35,128 nucleotides of DNA from an uncultured bacterium (GTDB lineage: Bacteria; Verrucomicrobiota; Kiritimatiellia; CAIKKV01; CAITUY01): the NCBI GenBank assembly GCA_903895695.1, contig CAITUY010000213.1, positions 1-35,128 of the forward strand, given 5' to 3'. Below are positions 24,501 to 32,109 of this stretch, one piece after another. Within the stretch, counting starts at the first letter, position 1, and each line of letters starts with the position of its first letter. The notes below the pieces were generated by a model that had not been told where the DNA came from, searched no databases, and saw only the letters and a program-made list of their open reading frames with translations. A program made the translations under genes and the position numbers.

Positions 24501-26933
24501 TCACCACAACGGAAAATCGACTGTATGGTTGTTGGCCCCTTCCTTCTGGCCGTACCACACCGCCCCGAGACGGCACGGGGACCACGTGCGCTGGTAGGCG
24601 GCGGTCTCCACGGGCAAGTCCTCGGGATTTCGGCCGACGGGGGACAACCGTACCTGATCGCCGGGCGACAGGCGAACCGTAACCATGGCGTTCTTTGTCC
24701 GTTCGCCTGCCGTTCCGTCGTTGCGCCGGAGATCGGTTTCGCCGTCCCACGGAACCGCCACCCGGCATTCGCGCGCCGTGCCGCCCACGGCCTCGATCGA
24801 GACACACGCAGGCGTTGCCTGCCCCGGCCGCCGTTCGCTCGAAACGCGGAAGGCGCCGCGCGCCATCAACGTGAAGCGCGCGGGCCAGTGCCCGGGGGTG
24901 GCCGGGAACACGCGGATCACGCCGCCATGGCTTTGCAGCAGCATTTCGTTGACGGACGTGGCAAAGATGCCGCTGCCCTCCAGGTAACAATGCAGTTGCG
25001 CCCGGTTGGCCGGGTATTCCTTATCTTTGTTCCCCTGCACGCTGTAGTAATTGAACAACCCTTGGTCAAAGCACTGAAAGAACTGCATGAAGTTGAACGC
25101 GGCCGCGCGCCACGCTTCAGCATCGCCCAGCCGCGCGGCGACCACCGGCAGATACTCGTGCCCGGCGTCGGCGTTGAAGCGGTATCGCGCAAAGGTGCGC
25201 CGGGCCACCTCCAGCAGCGCGGGATCCGTGTCCTGCCCGATCACGCCGTAAGGGTAGACGCCGGAAAGATTCGGCAGCTGCCACTGGAAATGCTCGGGCG
25301 GCTCCGGGGTGCCGTCGTCCCGAATGACCACGCTGAAGAGTCCGTCCTGGACCGGGTAGGGCGGCGGTTTGGCCAGGCGCTCGCGCCAGGCTTCGGCCTG
25401 AGGCTCACTCAAATCCAGGGCCGCGGCGGCGTCCAGCGCCATGCGGAAGATGGCGCGCCAGGCGGCGCAGTCGGAGTGCGAGTCGCGCCCGATCGGGCGT
25501 TCCTCCCACGCCTGGCTCGGCGCCAGGTGGTAGAGCCCGTCGGCGCCCAGCTTCCCGTAGTCGACGTAGAACCGGGCCACGTCGCGGATGACCGGATAGG
25601 CGCGGCGCAGGAAGTCCCGGTCCAGCGAGTGCTCGTACCGATCCCACAGCAGGGACGCCAGGCGCGTGCCGGTGGACAGGATGTAGCACATGTAAAACCA
25701 TTCCGCGGGGTTTCCCTTCCAGCGGGTGTCGGGCTCCGGGACGCGATAGACCTGTGACATCGCCTCCGGGAAGAAAACCCCCGCACAGCCGAAATACTTT
25801 TCCGCGGTCTTCACGGCTTCCGGATGCATGCCGATGATCCAGTCGTGGAAGTTGTCGGCCAGGCGGCCGAGCCCGGCGGCATAGAGCGGCAGGTGCGTCG
25901 AGTGCTGGTTGTGGAAGGTGTAGACCTCGTTCCAGACGCGCTCGTGTTCGCCCCAGAGGTTCAGGCCGCCGTTGAACTTGGCCGGCACGCGGCCCCGCGA
26001 GGAGATTCCAAGCTCGTAGAGTGCCATGTGATAGAGCGCGTTGGCATAAGGATGCCCGGCGTCGACGAAGAAGCCGGCCCAGAATTCATCGATCCAATAC
26101 CGGAGCTGGCGGTCGAGCAGCGCGGTCCAGTCCGCGGCCAGGGTGTCGCGGGCGAGCGCCATGGCCGCCGTCGTGGGGTCGGTCGCCTCAGCGTTGGTGA
26201 CCACGGCCACCGCGATGCGGCCCTCATGCCGAAGCGCGGCAGGCACCCGCAGCTCCAGGCGCAAGTCCCGGGCGTGCCGCAGTTCGGCGCCGGTGAAACC
26301 GATCGCCGCCAATGCGACGGCGAACCGGCTACAGGCGGTGGCTTCGCACGGCTCGAATTCGAGCACAAGACACCCATCGCGCACTTCCGCGCGGGCGGCG
26401 TCGCCCCAGGCCGGCTGTCGCCAGCGTTCCAGCACCACGGTCAACGGCTGCGCCACGGTATGCTCGGCCCGATACCGGATGAGCAGTGCGTTGCGCCCCT
26501 CGGGCACGAACGCATCGGCTTCCATGGTGCCGCGGTCGGCATCGGTCGGGGGGCGGGGCGTCGCGTAGTCGCCGTGCCAGGCGGACGTTGGCTTCGCCTG
26601 GCCGTCGTAGCGCACGCGGGTCACCGCCTCGCCCAGACTCAGGCGCGTTTCCAGTCGGCCGATGCGCTCGGCCACGGGTATGGGCGTTTCCAGCTTCACC
26701 CGCGCCGCTTGCGGCGCCTTGCCCGAGATGTCGTTCTTGTTCAGCATCCAGGTGAGATGGTCGGGCTGCCAGTGCACGGCCGCCAGGTCGCCGTTGCCCA
26801 CCGGCACCGCGTCGTATCCGTCGCGGATCGGGCGCATGAAGACCGGGTCAAATTGCCGCAACCAACCCGCGTGGTCCACGTGGAAGCGCGCGGTGGTCGG
26901 GGAGGGGGCATCCGTTCTGAGTTTCGATTTCAT
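24501..26933 (-). CDS. GH95-like six-hairpin glycosidase with altered catalytic residues
   Basis: An 810-residue protein with no signal peptide, probably cytoplasmic. It has the N-terminal PVGNGDLAAVHW and C-terminal HFQWQLPNLSGVYPYGVI plus NEMLLQSHGGVIRVFPATPG segments of GH95 alpha-L-fucosidase/galactosidase proteins (compare HRHxSHLxGLYPG and EMLLQSHxGxIxLLPALP). By eye, the two Asn that hold the catalytic water in characterised GH95 enzymes (TxNIN) align with H341 and Q343 (TFHNQHS), and the catalytic Asp of IDGN aligns with E652 (LEGSG). If correct, activity or substrate must differ from classical fucosidases. The start at 26933 has only a weak ribosome site (GGATT) and lies 12 bp after the preceding stop. 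Confidence 0.7.
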   Translation of the reverse strand: MKSKLRTDAPSPTTARFHVDHAGWLRQFDPVFMRPIRDGYDAVPVGNGDLAAVHWQPDHLTWMLNKNDISGKAPQAARVKLETPIPVAERIGRLETRLSLGEAVTRVRYDGQAKPTSAWHGDYATPRPPTDADRGTMEADAFVPEGRNALLIRYRAEHTVAQPLTVVLERWRQPAWGDAARAEVRDGCLVLEFEPCEATACSRFAVALAAIGFTGAELRHARDLRLELRVPAALRHEGRIAVAVVTNAEATDPTTAAMALARDTLAADWTALLDRQLRYWIDEFWAGFFVDAGHPYANALYHMALYELGISSRGRVPAKFNGGLNLWGEHERVWNEVYTFHNQHSTHLPLYAAGLGRLADNFHDWIIGMHPEAVKTAEKYFGCAGVFFPEAMSQVYRVPEPDTRWKGNPAEWFYMCYILSTGTRLASLLWDRYEHSLDRDFLRRAYPVIRDVARFYVDYGKLGADGLYHLAPSQAWEERPIGRDSHSDCAAWRAIFRMALDAAAALDLSEPQAEAWRERLAKPPPYPVQDGLFSVVIRDDGTPEPPEHFQWQLPNLSGVYPYGVIGQDTDPALLEVARRTFARYRFNADAGHEYLPVVAARLGDAEAWRAAAFNFMQFFQCFDQGLFNYYSVQGNKDKEYPANRAQLHCYLEGSGIFATSVNEMLLQSHGGVIRVFPATPGHWPARFTLMARGAFRVSSERRPGQATPACVSIEAVGGTARECRVAVPWDGETDLRRNDGTAGERTKNAMVTVRLSPGDQVRLSPVGRNPEDLPVETAAYQRTWSPCRLGAVWYGQKEGANNHTVDFPLW

Positions 26934-26945
26934 AACCGTGAATCC

Positions 26946-29900
26946 TTATTTCGATGCCGCCAACCAGGCCAGCACCCGGTGCATCAGTTTCGGCCATTCG
27001 GGCCATTGCCAGTAGCCGGGCTGCCCGGCTGGTGGGATGCCGTAAGGCGGGGCCGTCAGCACGGCCACGCGGCCTTTGCCCACCTGCCACGTCACGAGTA
27101 CCGGCAGGCCGCCGGCCTGCAGTTCGACCTTTGCGCCGTCCTTCGCCGTTGTCCTGTGCATCCACCCGATCGCCGGATGGAGGCTGAAATCCAGGCCCTG
27201 TGCCAGTGCCGCATTCGCGCCGACCGTCAGCGCCTCGGGCTTGGCCAACAGGCCCAGCGTCGGCTCGTCCGCCAGCATCACGGGCAACAGTTCGCCCAGC
27301 AGGTCGCTCTGTTGATAGCCGCCGCGGTCCAAGCCGAACATCCCGCCGGTGACCAGGAGCCCGCCGCCCGCCCGGACGAAGGCGGCGATCGCCTGGCGGA
27401 GCCGAAGATCCATGATGGCCCAGGCCGGCACGTCATGCAGAATCACGAGGTCATGAGCCATCAGGCGGTTCTCGCCTGCCGCCGGCCGTGCTTTCGGGGC
27501 GGGCTTTTCCAGCGAATCCGACAGGGAGGGCGGCTCATCGCCCGCCGTCGCTTCGCCTTTGTCGCCCAGGACGGATGCGACGGCCTGGGCCTCCGCCTCG
27601 TGGCCCGAGGCGAAGTTGGTCGGGACGCTGCCGCAAAGCGTAAAGGTGCCATGGTTCGACGACAGCCAGGATTCCGTGACCTCCGCCTTGAGCGCGGCAA
27701 GGGCGTCGGGGATGCCGGCCTCCTTGGCAAACAGCCCTTCGGCCAGCCACACCTGCAAACCGGGCTTGGGAATCAGCGTGGCATTGGCCGACAGGGTGCC
27801 GGCTCTTTCGAGAGCCTGCCGCTCCGTATAGCGTTCCGTCATCTCGATATCCATGCGGTCCACCACCAGGCCTGGTGTTCCGCTGAAGTTCATGCGGATC
27901 GAACCGTACCCCGGCAGTTCGACCGGGCGCACCACCGACTCGTATACGCCCGGAGTAAATGACGACGCCTGAACTCCCCAGAACCCGCTGCTGTACCCAC
28001 CCACGTCCCCGAAGAGATTGTCCTGCCCTTGCTGCGTCCGCTTGACCCGGCTCACGACCCTGTAGCGGCCGGGCGGCAGCAGTTCGCTGCTCAACGCGCC
28101 TCCTTCGCAGTCGGCAACCTGCCCGTCGCCGGCGCCGGGGTCCGGCAGGCCCGTGGCTTCCACGCGCCATGTCTTGAGCGGCGCCGGGCAGGGCGCCCGC
28201 TCAAGGAGCTTGAGTTCCAACCGTTCCAGCCACAGGCGGTCCGCGGTGCTGTTATCGCCCGTGAAGAACAGGACGTGCTGGGGCGGCTTGATCTCAAGAC
28301 TCGCCACGAAGTCCTGGTAGACGTTCGCACTCTTGAAATCCTGCGGAGCGACAGTCAGCGCTGATTCCGAGTAGCGCTGCTTCTCGGTCCAGTCCGCACC
28401 GAGGTGCAGAACGCCGAGGCCGACGCTGCCTGCGCCCGCCGTGCCCCCGATTTTGAGTCGGGCCGTCAGCCGGTACTTGCCGGGCGGCGCGCTGTAGACA
28501 TGCCAGCGGAACGTCTGCCGCGCATTCAGCAGCACGGCTTCGCCCGTCTTCGTGTCCTTGTCCGTCACGACCGCAGGGGCAATCAGGTCGGGATCCTTGT
28601 TGGTGAACTTATTGGTGAGGTTCGCGCCCGGCCAGTAGCGCCAGGTGTCCTGGGCTTCTTCGGCCAATGGCTTGTGCGCGCCCCCCCCTTCGGCGGGCGG
28701 CGCGGGCCGTCCGGCAGTGACTTCCGCCGGCGGGGCGACGAACGCCTCGGGGGCCTGGGGGAAGCGCCTGGTCTTCGCGCCTTCAAACACGACCACCGAC
28801 CAGACGGCGAGGTTGGGAACGACCACTGCCACGCCGCCTGCCGTGGTCTCGACCGCAAGCGGCCGGGCGCCGACACCCGGGTCCGCGCTCAGGACATAGG
28901 CGCGTTTCACCTCGAGGCCCGCCGCACCATGGAGCTCGACGCGGATGTCGGTCTGCGGCGGGGGCGGGGGCATGAACTCCCGCCGTTTCGCCGTCGAGGC
29001 CGGCGCGGTGGTGGATGACTGTGGCGTGCTCTCGTGCGGACCGGCCCCTTCGGTGGCATCCAGGTTCGGCAACGTGACTTTGGCGCTGGCCTTCTCGCTA
29101 TACTGCTCGTGGTGTGGCGCGTTGATCAGGTGAACGATGAACTGGCCGTCCGTGTCGGAAGTTGAACGCGCCCTCACGAACTCCGTCCACCAGACCGGGT
29201 CTTTGGAAGTGACGGCGACGAAGCGTTCCGGCTGGTCGATCCAAATCAGCCCATCGTCGTAGAAGAGCTCGGCGTGCCGGACGTTCAGCCGCACGTAATC
29301 CAGCAGCGATTCATGCGGCATGAAACAGCCGTGGGCGCCGCTGGCATAGGCGATGGCCAGCAGGGCATGCGCGTCGGCCGGCGAATCGTCCGGCCCGCCG
29401 TTGATCCCGATGACGTACGGATAGCCGCCCGCGCGGCGCACGCCACGGCAGCTCGTGTGCAGGAAGTTGAGGACCTCGGTGAATTTGGCGCCCGTCCCTT
29501 TTTCAGGATGAACCCAGCTATTAAAGCCCTCCTCCATGACCAGGCCGCCGGCGTGCGCTTCGGCCAGCATCTTGCGGGGCGCGTTTGCCAGGTTGGCGCC
29601 CCATCCGATGCCAATGTTGTCGCCGTAGATGAACCGGGGATTCGCCTTGCCGCAGTCGGCCCGGATCCGGCGCACCAGATCGGCGCCGAGAATATCGGGA
29701 TCGGTTTGACCGTCCGGATAACCGTGCCGGCCGAAGGCATTCCGCGGGTCCGCGTTCCTCACCACACCGGCATCCCAGCCGCCGCTATCCAGCCGGATGC
29801 CGTCGAAACCGAACAGCCGCATGCTGGCCGTCATCTGGTCGATGCCGTACTCCGCCACCTCCGGCATCGTCACGAGCGGCGTGATGGACATCAACCCCGG

Positions 29901-30740
29901 TTGGCCGCCCTTGATCGCGTCCTGCCAGGGCAGCGCCCAGCGCTTCAGCGTTTTGACATTCCAGACGCTCCCGTACCAGTTCGAGTCCCAGTAGAACCAG
30001 TCGGGATGCTGCCGGGCCAGTTCGAACCCGTAGGGCCCGTAGATCCACTTGGTGCAATAAGTCAGCGCGACCATGCCTTCGCGGTGGGCGGCGTCGATCA
30101 TCTTCCGCAGCGCAGGGCGGGACATGCAGTACATGGTCTGACCCGACAGCCACCGTTCCATGGGCGGGGCGAGCAGGGCGAAATCGTCCGCATTGCCGGC
30201 AAACTGCTCGACAACCCCGAGGTAGGAATCCCGGAACCGCTGCACCGCCTCGCCGCCGCCGCCTTCGGAGTCGGAGCCCGGCTTCATCACGCTCTCGTTG
30301 AACGCGGTGTGGAACACCAGGTGGCTCATCCGCACCGGGTTGTCGGTGACCAGACAGTATTCGCTACCCGTGATACACGTCCCATCAGCGGCCGTAAGTG
30401 TGGCCGCGAGTTCCCGCCCACCTTCAGTCCCACCCGAGTTGAAGGGGAGGGTCACTATGACCGTCGGATCCTCGGCCGGCGGCGGGGCAAGCTCCCGGGC
30501 CGCCAGCACCTGGAAATTCGTCAGCCCCGAGCGCAGTTCCACGGCCAGCCGTCCGCTCGTCGCGACGCCGGGGTTGCGCACCGTCACGGTGCAGGTGCCG
30601 GTGGAGCCCGGCACGTAGATAAGCCTGTCGCTCCGCACGCCGATCGTCCAGGCCGGCGGCGCGGCCGCCTGCACCGGCGCCGCCGGCCCCAGGCCGCTGA
30701 ACAAACCGAGCGCGGCCAGCACACCCGCAAGTTTCTTCAT
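26946..30740 (-). CDS. Large secreted TIM-barrel glycosidase-like protein with C-terminal amidotransferase-like fold
   Basis: A 1264-residue exported protein. ATG 30740 is preceded by AAAGG at about 7 bases and begins a signal peptide (MKKLAGVLAALGLFSG, cleavage near VQA). Residues about 30-150 form a beta-sandwich (SDRLIYVPGSTGTCTVTVRN). A barrel follows, with AHREGMVALTYCTKWIYGPYG, FGFDGIRLDSGGWD (aspartate near 316), RFIYGDNIGIGWGAN and GLVMEEGFNSW near 402 as candidate acidic sites. A Ser/Thr/Pro linker near 570-610 leads to carbohydrate-binding-like beta domains. Residues about 1093-1264 (HDLVILHDVPAWAIMD, RAGGGLLVTGGMFG, WQVGKGRVAVLTAPP) resemble the ThuA/beta-galactosidase trimerisation amidotransferase-like fold. 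It is reminiscent of GH66/GH-A-type barrels, but I cannot place the family. The open frame to 31034 only translates REP-like DNA. Confidence 0.6.
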   Translation of the reverse strand: MKKLAGVLAALGLFSGLGPAAPVQAAAPPAWTIGVRSDRLIYVPGSTGTCTVTVRNPGVATSGRLAVELRSGLTNFQVLAARELAPPPAEDPTVIVTLPFNSGGTEGGRELAATLTAADGTCITGSEYCLVTDNPVRMSHLVFHTAFNESVMKPGSDSEGGGGEAVQRFRDSYLGVVEQFAGNADDFALLAPPMERWLSGQTMYCMSRPALRKMIDAAHREGMVALTYCTKWIYGPYGFELARQHPDWFYWDSNWYGSVWNVKTLKRWALPWQDAIKGGQPGLMSITPLVTMPEVAEYGIDQMTASMRLFGFDGIRLDSGGWDAGVVRNADPRNAFGRHGYPDGQTDPDILGADLVRRIRADCGKANPRFIYGDNIGIGWGANLANAPRKMLAEAHAGGLVMEEGFNSWVHPEKGTGAKFTEVLNFLHTSCRGVRRAGGYPYVIGINGGPDDSPADAHALLAIAYASGAHGCFMPHESLLDYVRLNVRHAELFYDDGLIWIDQPERFVAVTSKDPVWWTEFVRARSTSDTDGQFIVHLINAPHHEQYSEKASAKVTLPNLDATEGAGPHESTPQSSTTAPASTAKRREFMPPPPPQTDIRVELHGAAGLEVKRAYVLSADPGVGARPLAVETTAGGVAVVVPNLAVWSVVVFEGAKTRRFPQAPEAFVAPPAEVTAGRPAPPAEGGGAHKPLAEEAQDTWRYWPGANLTNKFTNKDPDLIAPAVVTDKDTKTGEAVLLNARQTFRWHVYSAPPGKYRLTARLKIGGTAGAGSVGLGVLHLGADWTEKQRYSESALTVAPQDFKSANVYQDFVASLEIKPPQHVLFFTGDNSTADRLWLERLELKLLERAPCPAPLKTWRVEATGLPDPGAGDGQVADCEGGALSSELLPPGRYRVVSRVKRTQQGQDNLFGDVGGYSSGFWGVQASSFTPGVYESVVRPVELPGYGSIRMNFSGTPGLVVDRMDIEMTERYTERQALERAGTLSANATLIPKPGLQVWLAEGLFAKEAGIPDALAALKAEVTESWLSSNHGTFTLCGSVPTNFASGHEAEAQAVASVLGDKGEATAGDEPPSLSDSLEKPAPKARPAAGENRLMAHDLVILHDVPAWAIMDLRLRQAIAAFVRAGGGLLVTGGMFGLDRGGYQQSDLLGELLPVMLADEPTLGLLAKPEALTVGANAALAQGLDFSLHPAIGWMHRTTAKDGAKVELQAGGLPVLVTWQVGKGRVAVLTAPPYGIPPAGQPGYWQWPEWPKLMHRVLAWLAASK

Positions 30741-30792
30741 GGGTAACCTTTCAACGGGCATCGCCCACGTTCCGACGGCTGGCGTCTCGGAA

Positions 30793-30950
30793 GGATCGCA
30801 AACGGCCTCTACCGGCGGAGGACCGCCGGCTCCAGGCCGGTTTTGGATCGTCTTGACTGGATCGCGAATGGCCTCTACCGGCGGAGGACCGCCGGCTCCA
30901 GACCGGTTTTGGCTCGTTTTGGAGCCGGCCGTCCTCGGCCGGTAGCAATC
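30793..30950. repeat. REP-like cluster: two direct and one inverted hairpin unit with compensatory change
   Basis: Two near-identical direct units start at 30793 and 30859 (period 66 bp), each with CTA-CCGGCGG-AGGA-CCGCCGG-CTCCA and a following CCGGTTTTGG. A third unit is inverted at about 30917-30950 and, read on the other strand, has CTA-CCGGCCG-AGGA-CGGCCGG-CTCC. Both stems are perfect 7-bp hairpins with the loop AGGA; the G to C change in one arm is matched by C to G in the other. It lies in the 254-bp gap (30741-30994) inside the - strand cluster and would fold in the transcript. The rest of the gap shows nothing clear. Confidence 0.75.
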
Positions 30951-30994
30951 GTGAATGCCCATGGGACCTAAGTCCGACAGTCTGCCAGGCCACT

Positions 30995-32074
30995 TCACCA
31001 ATGCTTCCGCAGGTAATCCATGAACTCGAGGCACCGTTCGTCCGTGACATTGGCCGGGATGTGGTTGCCCACCGCGAACATGTGGCCGGGCAGTCCCCGG
31101 GTCAGCGCGAGCGTAGCGTCAATCTCGGCTTGCACCTGGTCCCACGTCCCGAACGCCAGGGTTCGGCAGTCCGACTTTCCGCCCACCAGGCAGTGGCTGC
31201 CGCCCAGGGTGCGAACGATCTTATCGAAGTCGTTGGACGGCTCGAAGATGAACCCATCCGCGCCGCAGGCGGCGATGTCCTCCATGAACATGTCCACCGT
31301 GCCGTCGGAGCAGAAGATGATCTTCTTGCCGGCCGCCTTGACCGGCTTCCACAACTCGCGGTAGATGGGGAAGATCACGTCGCGGTAGAAACCCGGCCGC
31401 ATGAACGGCCCGGCCGTCCACATGATGTCGTCGTGCTGGATGTAGACGTCGATCGTGGTTTCCGCCCAGGCCCGGGCATGGTGCAGGGTATAGGCCCCGA
31501 ACCGTTCCAGCACGCGGGCGAACTTGGTCTCGTCCGCGGCCGCCACGAGCAGCATATCCCAGCCGAACGTCTGGATGGCGCCCGAAATGACGGTCTTGTA
31601 GTAGCCGCCGGTGCAGACCTGGTTGGGGAACGCTTTCAAGCGTTGATCGTAGTCGCGCTGGTAGGCGGCCTTCAGCTCCGCGAACGGCGTCAGTCCGTAT
31701 TCCTTAACCGGGTCAAAGGCCCATACTTCCTCGGGTTCGGTGAACGGGCACACGGCAGGCTCGCGCTGGTCGCTGCCGTCGGCGGCGTAGATGGCGTGGC
31801 CCATATCCGTGCAGCGTCCAGCCTTGCCCCAATCGACGAAGCCGTCATGGGTGCCCCACAGGAAATCGAAATCCCACGCGTCGTAGAAACGCCGCGTCGC
31901 ATCCGGCGGCAGGATGTTGTAATCCGCCGCGTGTTTCGACACCCCGCCGGGGCCGGTCTCCGCCCCGGTGACCTTGCGGATCAGCGACGTGTGGTACTCC
32001 AGCGAGTATTCCACGTGGGCCGGCCGCGGTGTCGGCCGGCAGTTAATGCAATCCATGCCCAGTTGTCTGCTCAT
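30995..32074 (-). CDS. Uroporphyrinogen-decarboxylase-like protein, copy 3 (CSDG variant)
   Basis: A 359-residue cytoplasmic URO-D superfamily protein, the most divergent of the three. ATG 32074 follows GGGAGAGA. Family landmarks are the barrel strand DVYIQHDDIMWTAGPFMRPG, KKIIFCSDGTVDMFMEDIAA, and a C-terminal GHMFAVGNHIPANVTDE. The metal-site position reads C255-S-D257-G in place of H-x-C-G, so neither histidine nor the normal cysteine is at its usual place. The N-terminus has two close cysteines (CINC, residues 9-12), and a further cysteine pair candidate (HCLVGGKSDC) follows. It is separated from the downstream TIM-barrel gene by the REP-like cluster and from the upstream GH141-like gene by 35 bp. 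Confidence 0.78.
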   Translation of the reverse strand: MSRQLGMDCINCRPTPRPAHVEYSLEYHTSLIRKVTGAETGPGGVSKHAADYNILPPDATRRFYDAWDFDFLWGTHDGFVDWGKAGRCTDMGHAIYAADGSDQREPAVCPFTEPEEVWAFDPVKEYGLTPFAELKAAYQRDYDQRLKAFPNQVCTGGYYKTVISGAIQTFGWDMLLVAAADETKFARVLERFGAYTLHHARAWAETTIDVYIQHDDIMWTAGPFMRPGFYRDVIFPIYRELWKPVKAAGKKIIFCSDGTVDMFMEDIAACGADGFIFEPSNDFDKIVRTLGGSHCLVGGKSDCRTLAFGTWDQVQAEIDATLALTRGLPGHMFAVGNHIPANVTDERCLEFMDYLRKHW

Positions 32075-32109
32075 GATGTCTCTCCCGTCATGCCCCGTCT
32101 TGCGCCCCG

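Noticed and set aside
25824..27962. Long + strand open frame (712 codons) opposite the GH95-like and TIM-barrel genes
   Set aside because: It spans two real - strand genes and their junction and has no family motif; typical high-GC antisense frame.
30793..30950. Possible CRISPR array
   Set aside because: There are only two direct units plus one inverted, spacing sequence is also partly repeated, and no cas gene is present; it fits REP/BIME elements.
30741..31034. N-terminal extension of the TIM-barrel gene, open to 31034
   Set aside because: It translates the REP-like units (repeated GAGGPPPVEA) and overlaps URO-D copy 3; the signal peptide and ribosome site fit 30740.
22442..32074. Haem-pathway hemE assignment for the URO-D-like genes
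   Set aside because: Three divergent copies, the H-x-C-G-type region and the glycan context fit the wider URO-D superfamily; no other haem gene is near.
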